Source: Capillibacterium thermochitinicola
GTDB lineage: Bacteria > Bacillota > UBA4882 > UBA10575
NCBI RefSeq assembly: GCF_013664685.1
Contig: NZ_JAAKDE010000003.1
Span: 62,001 to 126,000, forward strand
Reading direction: 5' to 3'
DNA: 64,000 nt
The translations under genes were made by a program, and so were the position numbers. The notes beneath the pieces are model-generated. The model saw nothing but the letters and a program-made list of their open reading frames with translations. It made no database searches and had not been told where the DNA came from. The number at the start of each line of letters is the position of its first letter. The first letter of the stretch is position 1. Shown one piece after another: positions 50,988-61,357 of this stretch.

Positions 50988-52772
50988 TTAATCTTTTAAA
51001 TTGGGCCGGGCTTTCGCCCCTTCCCGGTTCATCCGTAAAATCGCGTTGCGGGCTGCTTTCATGGTTGGAGTGATTTTCGGCGCGACAAAATAAACCGCAC
51101 CGCCGGGGTCCTCAGCCTTGCGCCCTACCCGGCCGGCGATCTGAATTAAAGTCTCTTCCGAAAAAATGGCTTCCTGGTCGGCGTGGAGAATCATCAGATC
51201 CAACCGGTCAAAATTCAACCCCCGCTCCAGGAGGGTGGTCGTGACTAAAAGCCAAAGGATCCCGGAGGAAAACTGTTCCACCTTCGCACGGCGGAAAGGA
51301 TCCCGCGCGTGAATATGACTGATGTAGGGAGCTTCATGGGGGAAGGCCTTTTTCAGGCGGATTGCGAAAGTCTCGACCGCTTCCACGGTGGGCAGGAAGA
51401 TCAGTCCTTTCCGTCCTTGCGTCCGCCGGGTCAAGATAAAATCGCGGACCAACGCCGGAAGAGGCTGGTCATCCCTACTTGGTATGGCCGTACGAACCAG
51501 GTGGGGAACGGGAAGGGGCTGGCCGTGGTGGCGAAGGGGAAGCTTGGTCACAGCAATTGCCCCCTGTGCCGCCCGGCGACGCCAGGAGCGATCGGGGGTC
51601 GCGGTCAGGTAAACCTGTTTTCCCGTCGGCAGCACGACGCGGTCCAGAGCGGCATTGAGCACCGGGTTGTTATACAAAGGAAAAGCGTCGGCTTCGTCGA
51701 CGATCACCAGGTCAAAATAGGCGGTAAAACGAAGCAGTTGGTGGGTGGTGGCCACGACCAGTAAAGCATCGGGCACCTCCTCTTTATGGCCGCCATACAA
51801 CAGGCTGAACGGCAAACCGGGAAAGCATTTTTTGATCCGTCCGCTCAGTTCCTGGACGATCTCCCGCCGCGGAACCGTAAGTAACACCCGTTTTCCTTCG
51901 GCCAAAGCGGCTTGGATCACCGGGAAGACCACTTCCGTTTTGCCCGCCCCGCATACCGCCCAAACCAGCATAGTCCGTTTCTCCGGCTGGCGCCAGAAGG
52001 CCATGATCTCAGTGACCGCCCTTTCCTGCCAGCGGGTTAAAGTCGGCAAAACAAGCACGGGCGGAGAAGCCGGAGGTGCACACTTGGGCTGTGGGTCCCG
52101 CCAGTGGTAAAGAGGAGTCTGATCAGTCACGGCACCAAGCTCCCGGCAACCGGAACAGATCCGGGTGGGCTGGGCCGATCCGGCCAGTTTTTCCGGGAAA
52201 ATCCTTTCCCACTCCCCACAGCGGCGACAATAGAAACGGCCCCACCGGTCCAGACCAACCGCCGCCGTGAGTTCCACCTTCCCAACCAGGACCAGCTCCT
52301 GGAGGACGATGGTTAAGAGGTAAGGGGTCACCCTCACCCCGTTCCGCGCTAAGGCTGACCGGATCTCTTGCGGGGTCAAGGCCCGTCCCAACAGGACTTT
52401 GGGAAGGATCGCCCCGAGCAACGTGATGTTCTCCTCCCCGCTGGCGGCCGGAAAGCGGATCCGGTCTCTTCCCCCGTCCGTCACCGGCACCCAGGACCCT
52501 TCTCCATTCCAGCCGTAACGACGTGCTGTTTTGGCAAGCATCCGCCCCAGGCGGCGCAGAGAAAAACCGGCCTTCCCAGTCTCGGCGTAGAGAGCGAGCT
52601 TTGCGCGGATCTGCTCGGCGAGCCATAAAGGGAAGGGCCGGTCCCAAGACCAAACCCGGTCGTATTCATTTTTCACCACCCACCACCAGACCAAAGCAGG
52701 ATCGGACGTCAGGTTAACCGTCCACCCTCCGTTTTTTTCAATGATGATCGGGTAGTACGTCACCGGTAACAT
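50988..52772 (-). CDS. comFA: ComFA-like DNA translocation helicase
   Basis: DEAD/DEAH-box ATPase thought to drive single-stranded DNA through the ComEC channel. The 594-aa product has an N-terminal extension, a four-Cys zinc site (FYCRRCGEWERIF...RICSGCRE, about 190-220), Walker A CGAGKTEVVFP, DEAD-like VIVDEADAFP, TATPDRSW, and helicase C motif QIAGRVGRKAEDP. GGAGGAAG precedes ATG 52772. Its place next to comFC and the flagellar genes matches Bacillus; comFB is missing. Confidence 0.94.
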   Translation of the reverse strand: MLPVTYYPIIIEKNGGWTVNLTSDPALVWWWVVKNEYDRVWSWDRPFPLWLAEQIRAKLALYAETGKAGFSLRRLGRMLAKTARRYGWNGEGSWVPVTDGGRDRIRFPAASGEENITLLGAILPKVLLGRALTPQEIRSALARNGVRVTPYLLTIVLQELVLVGKVELTAAVGLDRWGRFYCRRCGEWERIFPEKLAGSAQPTRICSGCRELGAVTDQTPLYHWRDPQPKCAPPASPPVLVLPTLTRWQERAVTEIMAFWRQPEKRTMLVWAVCGAGKTEVVFPVIQAALAEGKRVLLTVPRREIVQELSGRIKKCFPGLPFSLLYGGHKEEVPDALLVVATTHQLLRFTAYFDLVIVDEADAFPLYNNPVLNAALDRVVLPTGKQVYLTATPDRSWRRRAAQGAIAVTKLPLRHHGQPLPVPHLVRTAIPSRDDQPLPALVRDFILTRRTQGRKGLIFLPTVEAVETFAIRLKKAFPHEAPYISHIHARDPFRRAKVEQFSSGILWLLVTTTLLERGLNFDRLDLMILHADQEAIFSEETLIQIAGRVGRKAEDPGGAVYFVAPKITPTMKAARNAILRMNREGAKARPNLKD

Positions 52773-52917
52773 CAGGCTTCCTCCCCCTGGGCGCCGCGCC
52801 CACCATTGACCGTGCTTCCCTCCGCCTTTTGCTCCCCGGCCGTTGTGAAAATGTCTTGCTCAATTTACCACTATTGGTGAATGAAATGATGCTATTTGCC
52901 GCATTTATAACGCAAGT

Positions 52918-55095
52918 CTAAATGTTATTCTTAGCATTATCCGCCGGCCCGATCTTCGCCGCCAGGTCGGTAATGGTCGGCGCCAACCAGGAATAACGGT
53001 CTTCAATCCTGTTATTCTGCACGGCAATCGCCAACGCCTTTTTCGTCCCAACCAGAACCACCATTTTTTTGGCCCGCGTGATCCCGGTGTACAATAAATT
53101 CCGTTGCAGTAAAATATAATGTTGGGTCGTGAGCGGCATAATGACCACCGGGTACTCACTACCCTGGCTCTTATGGACGGAGATGGCATAAGCCAAAACC
53201 AACTCGTCCAGTTCCTCATAACCGTAATTGACCAGCCGTTCTTCCTGTTCATCAGCGAACGCCACGGTCACGACCTGCTCTTCCGGATCGATCTGGACGA
53301 TCTGCCCCAGATCGCCGTTGAAGACCATCTTCCCGTAATTGTTCCGGATCTGCATTACTTTGTCCCGGCGGCGAAAGACGCGTTCCCCGAAACGCACCTC
53401 GGCCGTCGCACCACCACCCGGGTTTAAAGCTTGTTGGAGAAGGGTATTGAGGTTGTCCACCCCGGTTACGGTCCGGCGCATCGGAGAAAGGACCTGAATA
53501 TCCTCGATCGGATCGCACTTTAAATAGCGGGGAAGCCGCACCGTCACCAAGCGGATAATCTCGTCCACAATCTGCTCCGGGGCGGGCGCATGGACAAAGA
53601 AGAAGTCGGATGCCCCTTCAAAAGTCGGCATTTTACCCGCATTGATCCGGTGGGCGTTGGTCACAATCTTACTCTCTTTCGCCTGCCGGAAGATGGTCTG
53701 CAGGCGGACCAGAGGGATCACTCCCGAGGCGATTAAATCCCGGAGCACCGAGCCCGGTCCCACCGAGGGCAATTGGTCCTGGTCCCCGACCAAAACCAGC
53801 CGGGTCCCGGGGGTCAGCGCTTTTAATAATTGGTAGAAAAGCGGCAGATCAACCATGGAGACCTCGTCGATGATAACGATATCCGCCTCCAGCGGACGCT
53901 CTTCGTTCCGCCCATAGCTTAAACCGCTCCCCGGCGTGTAGCCAAACTCCAGCAACCGGTGGATGGTCTTGGCCTCTTCCCCGGTGGCTTCCTTCAGTCT
54001 TTTCGCCGCTCGTCCGGTGGGGGCCGCGAGCAAGGCTTTCTCTCCTCTTAATTGGCACAAGCGGATCAAACTGCGGATCGTGGTCGTCTTCCCGGTTCCC
54101 GGTCCGCCGGTAATCATTAAAACGCCTTCCTGCAAGGCTTTCTCCACGGCTAACCGCTGTTCGAAAGTGAGCGTGCTGAGTTCTTCCGCGGGAAAAAGGA
54201 GCGGCCGTTCGGCCGGCCGCTCTTTTAAAAGCAACAGGAGTTTTTCGGCCGCCTTCCGTTCACACCAGTAGAAAGAGGCTAAATAAAGCCGGTTCGCTTC
54301 CACAAAGACCGCTTTCTCTTCCACTAAATCATTGATTGCCCGCTGTACCACCTCTTCCGGAGCCGCCAGCTCCTTGCTGACGGAGGTCACAAACTCGGCG
54401 AGCGGCACATAGACATGGCCGTCTTCGGTCTCCTTCCGGAGAAAATAGAGCACCCCGGCCCGCACCCGTTCCAAAGCGACCGGGTCCTTCCGTCCCAGGA
54501 GGCCGGCAATGTGGTCGGCGGTTTTAAAGCCAACCCCAAAAAGTTCATCGGCCAACCGGTAAGGATTTTCCCGGATCACCGCCGCAGCCTGCTCCCCATA
54601 ACGGCGGTAGATCTTCGTCGCCAAAACGGGCGTAATCCCAATCCCCCGTAAAAAAACCATCATTCGCTGGATCTCTTTCTGCTCGGCCAGAGCAGCCCGG
54701 ATCTTCTCCGCTTTTTGCGGCCCGATTCCTTCCACTTCCTTAAGGCGTTCCGGCTTTTCGTCGATTACTTTCAGCGTCTCCAGGCCGAAAGTCTCCACGA
54801 TTTTCTTGGCGGTCACCGGGCCGATCCCCTTAATCAAACCCGATCCCAGGTACCGCTCGATCCCTTCCACCGTCACCGGCGGGAGGACCTCAAAGGTTTC
54901 CACCTTAAACTGCCGTCCGTAGGTGGGATGGACCGTCCACTCCCCGCCCAGGCGCAGACTTTCACCGGTACTGATATTGGGGAGAACACCAACGATCGTC
55001 AGTTGCTCCTTTGCGGTTTTAAACCGGGCCACCGTATACCCATTTTTCTCATTATGAAAAGTAATCCGTTCCACAATCCCTTCAATTTCGGTCAC
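52918..55095 (-). CDS. recD2: RecD2-type ATP-dependent DNA helicase
   Basis: A 5'-3' SF1B helicase for DNA repair that is not part of RecBCD. The 725-aa product has an N-terminal OB/HhH part (GSGLIKGIGPVTAKKIVETF), Walker A TGGPGTGKTTTIRSLI, Walker B IIDEVSMVDLPL, QLPSVGPGSVLRDL and motif VI LLYTGITRAKKMVVLVG. GTG 55095 follows a run of seven G. It overlaps the end of the upstream membrane protein gene by 14 bp. Confidence 0.97.
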   Translation of the reverse strand: MTEIEGIVERITFHNEKNGYTVARFKTAKEQLTIVGVLPNISTGESLRLGGEWTVHPTYGRQFKVETFEVLPPVTVEGIERYLGSGLIKGIGPVTAKKIVETFGLETLKVIDEKPERLKEVEGIGPQKAEKIRAALAEQKEIQRMMVFLRGIGITPVLATKIYRRYGEQAAAVIRENPYRLADELFGVGFKTADHIAGLLGRKDPVALERVRAGVLYFLRKETEDGHVYVPLAEFVTSVSKELAAPEEVVQRAINDLVEEKAVFVEANRLYLASFYWCERKAAEKLLLLLKERPAERPLLFPAEELSTLTFEQRLAVEKALQEGVLMITGGPGTGKTTTIRSLIRLCQLRGEKALLAAPTGRAAKRLKEATGEEAKTIHRLLEFGYTPGSGLSYGRNEERPLEADIVIIDEVSMVDLPLFYQLLKALTPGTRLVLVGDQDQLPSVGPGSVLRDLIASGVIPLVRLQTIFRQAKESKIVTNAHRINAGKMPTFEGASDFFFVHAPAPEQIVDEIIRLVTVRLPRYLKCDPIEDIQVLSPMRRTVTGVDNLNTLLQQALNPGGGATAEVRFGERVFRRRDKVMQIRNNYGKMVFNGDLGQIVQIDPEEQVVTVAFADEQEERLVNYGYEELDELVLAYAISVHKSQGSEYPVVIMPLTTQHYILLQRNLLYTGITRAKKMVVLVGTKKALAIAVQNNRIEDRYSWLAPTITDLAAKIGPADNAKNNI

Positions 55096-55648
55096 GGTTG
55101 TCCCCCCCTTCCCCCGCCCACGGCTGCCGTTCGAGGATCCGTTGGGCTAAATAGCCGGTCAGCCAACCGGAGGGCAGCGCCAAAAGCAAAGCCCATGGCA
55201 GCAAATAAAAGATCCTGGTTCCGGGAACAAGCAGATACAAAGTGAAGAGCTGTCCACAGTTGTGGGCAACAGCCCCGAGCACGCTAATTCCGTTTAGACT
55301 GAAGACCCGCGGCAGAAACCGCCAGAATAACCCCATCACCAACAGAGCGGCAATACTCCCCCCGACACTTAAAGCAAAAGGTACCGAAAACAAAGTCCCG
55401 GTCAATAGCGCCGCCAGGACGATCCGCCCGCCGGTCACCCCCCATAACATCCGTTGGCTTTCCGTCACGAGAACCACCAACGTCACCACGTTCGCCAATC
55501 CGATCCGGGCTCCCGGAATCGGGACCACAAGACCGAGGGGCACCAAAAAACTCTCCAGGAGGTTAAGGGTGACCCCCAGGGCAATGTAGGCGCTGATTTT
55601 CGTAATGGTTTTAATCTGTTCCCGACTCGATGTTTGTCTGTTCTTCAT
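55082..55648 (-). CDS. Gx transporter family / heptaprenyl diphosphate synthase component I-like membrane protein
   Basis: A 188-aa protein with five to six membrane helices. The pattern TKISAYIALGVTLNLLESFL, PGARIGLANVVTLVVL and GTLFSVPFALSVGGSIAALL matches the Gx/HepS1-like membrane family, related to ECF-type S components. The substrate is unknown. ATG 55648 (GGGAAGG site) overlaps the end of rex by 38 bp. Confidence 0.85.
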   Translation of the reverse strand: MKNRQTSSREQIKTITKISAYIALGVTLNLLESFLVPLGLVVPIPGARIGLANVVTLVVLVTESQRMLWGVTGGRIVLAALLTGTLFSVPFALSVGGSIAALLVMGLFWRFLPRVFSLNGISVLGAVAHNCGQLFTLYLLVPGTRIFYLLPWALLLALPSGWLTGYLAQRILERQPWAGEGGDNRDRN

Positions 55649-56297
55649 TGCCTTCCCATTCTCTACTATAATAAGCCAAAGATTCCAACTGCAAAGTGAA
55701 ATCCGCATGGTGGACCCGAACCCCCGCGGGCACGGTCAGTTTAACCGGGGCAAAATTAAGAAAAGCCTTAACCCCGCTGGCCACACAACGGTCCAGGATT
55801 TCCTGGGCCGCCCCGGCGGGAACAGTCAGGATCATAATTTTCAAATCAAGTTTCTTGATGAGTTCCGGCATCCGTGCAACCGGATAAACCTCCACCACGG
55901 CAATCCGCCGCCCGATTTTCCGCTCGTCCTGGTCAAAGGCGGCTCTCATTCTTAATCCTTCCCGGCTGAGAATCTCCCTTTGGCGGTCGGCACCATACCG
56001 GAGAAAGGCTTGTCCCAGATTCCCCACGCCGACCAGCCCGACATTGACAATGCGATTCAGCTTGAGAATACGGCGCAGCTCACCGCGTAAAATGCTTACA
56101 TCATAACCCACGCCCTGTTTCCCAAAAACGCCGAACATGCTTAGATCTTTCCGGATCTGTCCCGGGGTAATCCCCGTCCTTTCACCCAATTCGTAGGAGG
56201 AAATGATCGGTGCATGATCCACATCAATCTCGGACAAAACCCGTAAATATAGAGGTAAACGGTTAACGACTACATCTGGTACGCGGCGTTGTCGCAC
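55611..56297 (-). CDS. rex: Redox-sensing transcriptional repressor Rex
   Basis: Senses the NADH/NAD+ ratio and represses fermentative and respiratory genes when NADH is low. The 228-aa product has the winged helix (RVPDVVVNRLPLYLRVLSEI, SSYELGERTGITPGQIRKDL) and NAD-binding VGLVGVGNLGQAFLRY; the C-terminal swap helix follows. GTG 56297 (GGGGGG site) is preferred to a longer start. It is first in a line with the Gx protein and recD2. Confidence 0.96.
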   Translation of the reverse strand: MRQRRVPDVVVNRLPLYLRVLSEIDVDHAPIISSYELGERTGITPGQIRKDLSMFGVFGKQGVGYDVSILRGELRRILKLNRIVNVGLVGVGNLGQAFLRYGADRQREILSREGLRMRAAFDQDERKIGRRIAVVEVYPVARMPELIKKLDLKIMILTVPAGAAQEILDRCVASGVKAFLNFAPVKLTVPAGVRVHHADFTLQLESLAYYSREWEGNEEQTNIESGTD

Positions 56298-56417
56298 GGG
56301 ATTCCCCCCTTTTTTTAATATACTCCCCTTCGACGTTAAGCCGGACTTTCCTCCTCCTCTTGTATGTAAAGCCTTATAAAGCCCTTGAAACCGCTGTCTT
56401 AAAATACCAACCTTGGG

Positions 56418-56425
56418 CATATAAT
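56418..56425 (+). promoter_or_regulatory. Possible sigma-E -10 box of spoIIP
   Basis: CATATAAT matches the sigma-E -10 pattern CATANNNT about 65 bp before spoIIP; the -35 region is poor. Confidence 0.3.
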
Positions 56426-56447
56426 TCTACAATAAATCACAAGTCAA
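56418..56447 (-). promoter_or_regulatory. Possible sigma-A promoter of rex
   Basis: TTGACT (56447-56442), 18-bp spacer, TATATG (56423-56418). It overlaps a possible sigma-E box on the other strand. Confidence 0.4.
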
Positions 56448-56490
56448 CGCAGAACAACACCGCGTTTAAAGAACAGGGGGCCGGTAACCG

Positions 56491-57603
56491 ATGGATACAC
56501 TCCCGCGCAAACAATTGCCGCCGGAGCACTTCCGTTACCTCTTAGTAATCGGTCTGACTTTCTTCACCTTTTTCATTGCGATCGGATTTTATCTGGTCGA
56601 CCTTGAGCGACAACAAGGTTCTTCTTATCCCCTTACCTATCTAAAACGCCTCTACCATCTGGATTCCCAGGTCGGGCGCAAGTTTTTTTCGCAGGTAATC
56701 CCCGGCTTTAAACGTTACCGTTTCGAGGACGATCCGGATTTTATTCTTGACACTAAAACCGCCGATCTGATCCTGCGCTTTCTGGTCAACATCCGGAACC
56801 CGTCCCCGCGGGAGATGTTCAAGGCCCAATTTCCTTTGCTCGCCCGGACAGAAATGGCAAAAACCTATACCCTCCGTAATGCCGCCACCCACCGGCCGGT
56901 ACCGGAGCCGAACACCCAGCGCCCGGCACCCCTGCCGCCAACCCGTCCGGCACCAACCACGCCGCCCGTTCAGCCGCCACGGGTTGAACCGACGCGGATT
57001 CTCATCTACCATACTCATACATCCGAATCTTATGTACCCGTTAGTGGCCGGACCCACAACCACAACAACCGCGGGGACATTGTGCAGGCCGGCGCCTTCC
57101 TTGCCAAACTCCTCGAGGATAAATACGGAATTAAAACCTTACACTGCGATAACATCCACGATTATTATCCCTTCCGCGATGCCTACCAACGGTCGGCCGA
57201 AACCGTCCAGAAACTTCTGGCCGAACATCCCCAGGTGGAAGTGGTACTCGATCTCCACCGGGATGCTACCCCCGGGCTCAACCATAAAGTCCCTATTAAA
57301 GGAAAAACCGCCGCCAAGATTATCCTCGTCGTCGGTTCCGATCGGTTGGGACTGCCCCATCCCAACTGGGAAAAGAATCACCATTTTGCCAATTCCCTCT
57401 TGGAGGTGATGGACCTCCTCTATCCCAATTTGGCCCACGGGGTGATTCTCGCCGAAGCCCGCTATAACCAGCATCTCCATCCCCAGTCCATCATCGTCGA
57501 GTTCGGCGACGATAAATCAACCTGGGAGGAGGTCACTTACTCTCTTGAACTCTTCGCCGAGGTGCTGGCCACCTATCTCTCCCAGGCCAGCTACTCGATG
57601 TAG
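56491..57603 (+). CDS. spoIIP: Stage II sporulation protein P
   Basis: Amidase/endopeptidase of the SpoIID-P-M complex that strips peptidoglycan during engulfment. The 370-aa product has one N-terminal membrane helix (about 17-37), a Pro-rich linker (about 138-170) and the SpoIIP domain: ILIYHTHTSESYVPV, VVLDLHRDATPGLNHK, ARYNQHLHPQSIIVEFG. These carry the conserved His and Glu residues. ATG 56491 has a G-rich site. It ends 8 bp before the convergent rseC-like gene. Confidence 0.96.
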   Translation: MDTLPRKQLPPEHFRYLLVIGLTFFTFFIAIGFYLVDLERQQGSSYPLTYLKRLYHLDSQVGRKFFSQVIPGFKRYRFEDDPDFILDTKTADLILRFLVNIRNPSPREMFKAQFPLLARTEMAKTYTLRNAATHRPVPEPNTQRPAPLPPTRPAPTTPPVQPPRVEPTRILIYHTHTSESYVPVSGRTHNHNNRGDIVQAGAFLAKLLEDKYGIKTLHCDNIHDYYPFRDAYQRSAETVQKLLAEHPQVEVVLDLHRDATPGLNHKVPIKGKTAAKIILVVGSDRLGLPHPNWEKNHHFANSLLEVMDLLYPNLAHGVILAEARYNQHLHPQSIIVEFGDDKSTWEEVTYSLELFAEVLATYLSQASYSM

Positions 57604-57611
57604 AGCCGGGC

Positions 57612-58058
57612 TTACTCCGGGTGCGCACGCTCGAGTACCCGCGCGATATACGGCTGGTAACGGCCTGCCTTCTGCAGTCGCCGGTCGTAAAGGTTGAGCC
57701 CGCCATAAGTGAGGACCAGACCCAAACCCCCGCCCAGCAGCCCGCCTGTTTCCGCCCATGCCTCGCCTATCAGGAGGCCACCCAGCTGGGCTCCACCCAA
57801 ATACCCCAGGAGAAAAAAGAAGAGCGGCAGGACATAAACCAAAAAACTGGCTTTAAGAACGGAGTTTTCCTTCAACCCGATCACGACCCGGTCGCCTTTC
57901 GCCAAAGCCAACTGGTCCCTGGGAAGGACAAGCTCCTGTTCACCAAGGCTGTTTCCTAAAACCAGACATGCCCCACACTGCTGGCAGGCCGAATGGCGGA
58001 TATACCGCAAACGGACTTCTTTTTCGCTCACATCGACAACCCAGGCTTCTTTTTCCAT
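57612..58058 (-). CDS. rseC: RseC/MucC-like (SoxR-reducing system) membrane protein
   Basis: A 148-aa protein with a cysteine-rich soluble N-terminus (SACQQCGACLVLG), the DRVVIGLKENSVLKASFLVY segment and two membrane helices (about 75-95 and 105-127), as in RseC. In Clostridia it is often linked with Rnf-like redox functions, but here it stands alone. ATG 58058 is 6 nt after AGAGGG; ATG 58064 is in frame. Confidence 0.87.
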   Translation of the reverse strand: MEKEAWVVDVSEKEVRLRYIRHSACQQCGACLVLGNSLGEQELVLPRDQLALAKGDRVVIGLKENSVLKASFLVYVLPLFFFLLGYLGGAQLGGLLIGEAWAETGGLLGGGLGLVLTYGGLNLYDRRLQKAGRYQPYIARVLERAHPE

Positions 58059-58219
58059 CGTCATCCCTCTTTACAAAACCTTAATGTATCGAGCACCACC
58101 CGCAATTCTTTCCCGCGCCGCTCATTGAACGATGCCTTTGCCCGCATATAGTCAGCCGATGTCCAATGGTATTTTCCGCTGACTTGAATTACTAGGCATG
58201 GATACCATTCGCCTCTCAC

Positions 58220-60926
58220 TTAAACCGTGCTCGAACGCTCCTTCGTCACCAACTTCAGAAACTCGCCCAAAAGAAGCGGGGTCACAGCCAACCCGAAAAC
58301 AACCAACCAGTCGCTCAAGGGTAAAAGTTCGGTCCGGAAGATCCCCCGCAGCCAGGGGGTGAAGAAGACGATCAAGTGCATGAAAGTGGACCCGACGGAA
58401 GCCCAGAGGAGCTGTTTGTTTTGGAAGGGGCCCCGCCGCCACAGGCTGGCGGTGAGCGAACGGAAATTATAGGCGTGAACCAGCTGGCAAAGGCCCAAAG
58501 TGGCAAAGGCCATCGTCTCAGCCTTCGGGACTGTCTCCCTTAACCCGATCCGGAAAGCGGTCAGAGTCACCCCGGCGATAAAGAGACCGAACAAGATGAG
58601 CAGCCGCCGGCTTTTACGGTCAAAAATCCCTTGTTCCGGGTAGATGGGCGGCTTTTTCATGATGTCCCCCTCCGGCGGGTCAACCCCCAGCGCCAACGCG
58701 GGTAACGAATCGGTAACCAGGTTGACCCAGAGGATTTGGATGGGATACAAGGGAACCGGCCACCCCAACAGAATGGCCGTAAAGATGGTGATAATCTCCC
58801 CCAAATTACAGGAGAGGAGAAAATAGACGGTCTTTTTTATGTTTTCAAAGATGACCCGGCCTTCTTGCACCGCCCGGACGATGGTGGCAAAGTTATCATC
58901 GGCCAAGACCATGTCCGCCGCTTCTTTCGCCACATCGGTTCCGGTCTGGCCCATGGCGGCACCAATGTCCGCCTTCTTCAGCGCCGGGGCGTCATTAACC
59001 CCATCCCCGGTCATGGCCACAATCGCCCCGTTCTGTTTTAGGGCGTCGACAATCCGGACTTTATGCTCCGGAGCAACCCGGGCAAAGACACTGACCCGTG
59101 CCACTTGCTTGGCCAGTTCCTCCCCGTCCAGCGTCTCCAGTTCGGCCCCGACCAGGACCGGATCTCCCGGTCCGGCCAAACCCAACTGCTGGGCAATGGC
59201 AACCGCCGTATCCCGGTGGTCCCCGGTAATCATCTTGACCGCGATCCCGGCTTCTTGGCAGACCCGGAGGGCCTCTTTCGCCTCGGGACGGGGCGGATCA
59301 ATCATCCCCATAAAGCCAACAAAGATCAGATCCTTCTCCGCCTCTTCCACCGGAACGGAACCGGACGGTGGATCCGGACGGAACGCAAAAGCCAAAACCC
59401 GCAACGCTTCGGTGGCCAGTTGGTGGTTCACCTTCAAAAGCTCCGCTTTACGCTCGGCAGTTAATTCCTGCGGCCCGTCCTCCCCCAGCCACCATTGGCA
59501 TTGCTCCAGAACCAGATCGGGTGCCCCTTTCACCAGGAGCCAGCGGCGGTCTTCGCCTTCCCCCAGCCAACGCGGGGCGAGATTTCCCTGGTGGACCGTG
59601 CTCATCCGTTTCCGCACGGAATCAAAGGGATACTCCCGTTGCCGGGGATAAGCCGTCTGGAGTTTATGCCGGGACAAGCCCGCCTTGGCGGCCGCCACCA
59701 CCAACGCACCTTCGGTCGGGTCACCCACAATTTTGGCCTCCTCCGGCAAAAATTCGGCGTCATTACAGAGGGCCCCGATCTTCAGCATCAAGTCCAGCAG
59801 GGGTTGCTCTTCAACGGCCACCGCCGTCCCGTCCCGCCGGAATTCGCCCTCCGCCTTGAGCCCTTCCCCCGTTACCTCATAGTCTGCCGTCATGGTCACA
59901 ATCCGCCGGACCGTCATGGCGTTCTGGGTGAGGGTTCCCGTTTTATCGGAGCAGATCACCGTGGCCGAACCCAAAGTCTCCACCGCCGGCAGCCGCCGGA
60001 TAATCGCCTTCTGCCCGGCCATCCGCTGTACCCCCAGGGCCAAGACAATGGTAATGATCGCCGGTAAACCTTCAGGAATCGCCGCCACCGCCAGACTGAC
60101 GGCGACCAAAAACATTTCGTAGAAACGGTTCCCCCGGAGCAGTCCTACGAGGAAAATGAAGAGGCAGATGCCGACCGCCAGGAGCCCGACCTGTTTCCCA
60201 AAACTGTCCAAACGCTTCTGGAGCGGCGTTTTCTCCTCCGGCCCGCTCTGCAGCAGCCCGGCAATCCGTCCCAGTTCGGTGTTCATCCCGGTCCCGGTCA
60301 CCAGCGCCCGCCCGCGGCCAAAGGTTACAATGGTCCCTTTAAAGACCATATTCTTCTGGTCCCCCAACGGGAGGTCCTCCGCCGCCGTAAACTCCGCGTC
60401 CTTGGTCACCGGCACCGACTCACCGGTCAGTGCCGCTTCGTTCACCTGCAAACTTTCGGCCGTCACCAACCGGGCGTCGGCAGGGACAAAGTCCCCCGCT
60501 TCCAGGAGGATCAGATCCCCGGGTACCAGCTCCTTGGCGGCCACCTCCCGTGTTTGCCCGTCCCGGTGGACCTTGGCCAGCGGCGCGGTGAGTTCCTCCA
60601 AAGCGGACAGGGCTTTTTCGGCTTTTAATTCCTGCACCACCCCAAGGGCCGTATTAAGGATGACGACCAAAAAAAATAACAACGGCGTCACTGGTTTCTC
60701 CTAAAAACAGGGAAATAACCGCCGCTCCGAGCAAGAGCAGGATTAAGAAGTCCTTAAGTTGTGCGAGGATCTTTTGCCAAACCGACGGCCCCGGCTGTTT
60801 CTGCAGTTCGTTCGGGCCGTTCTTCTCCAGCCGGGCCGCCACGGCGCTCTGGGTTAATCCCGCCGTTAAATCGGTCTCCAGTTCGGCGGCGGTCTCGATT
60901 ACGTTTCGCTGGTACCAAGCGGGCAT
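58220..60926 (-). pseudogene. Ca2+-transporting P-type ATPase (PMA/SERCA type), frameshifted
   Basis: Pumps Ca2+ out of the cytosol. Motifs: [15 protein letters not shown] (M4, Ca site Glu), phosphorylation site [42 protein letters not shown]5 CNLGEIITIF and M6 WVNLVTDSLPALALG, which together keep the Ca2+ ligands. The N-terminal 85 codons (from ATG 60926, cation N-domain) are in another frame; the join is a run of eight A at 60669-60676, and seven would give 901 aa. No other defect is seen. Confidence 0.92.
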
Positions 60927-60942
60927 CCGCAATCACCCCGTT

Positions 60943-61350
60943 TTATTTCCCTTCCCATCTAACCCATAGCTTACGTCTGCGGGGACCATCAAATTCGCAG
61001 AAATAAACACCTTGCCACGTCCCCAGTTTTAACCGGCCGTCTTCGACCGGCAAAGTGACCGACGAGCCAACCAAAGCTGCTTTTAAGTGGGCGGCCGAGT
61101 TACCTTCACTGTGGGCCACATTTAAGGAGTGGGGAAAAATTTTGTCCAACGCTTGCTTTAAGTCGTAAAGCACGTCCGGATCGGCGTTCTCGTTCAGCAT
61201 GATCCCCGCTGTCGTATGAGGGACAAAAACGGTCCCCATCCCTGTTTTTACCCCGGATTTTTGCAGATCGGCCGCCAACTCGCCGGTGACCTCAAGAAAA
61301 TCCGTCGCCGCACGCGTCGTAATGGATATTTCCCGCCAGATCGCGATCAC
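60943..61350 (-). CDS. yjbQ: YjbQ family (UPF0047) protein
   Basis: A 135-aa protein with REISITTRAATDFLEVTGEL, VFVPHTTAGIMLNENADPDV, HSEGNSAAHLKAALVGSS and GTWQGVYFCEFDGPR, the complete YjbQ pattern. E. coli YjbQ has weak thiamine phosphate synthase activity in vivo; the true role is unclear. The GTG at 61350 is taken since the upstream gene ends at 61358; the ribosome site is unclear. Confidence 0.92.
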   Translation of the reverse strand: MIAIWREISITTRAATDFLEVTGELAADLQKSGVKTGMGTVFVPHTTAGIMLNENADPDVLYDLKQALDKIFPHSLNVAHSEGNSAAHLKAALVGSSVTLPVEDGRLKLGTWQGVYFCEFDGPRRRKLWVRWEGK

Positions 61351-61357
61351 CCCCCGA

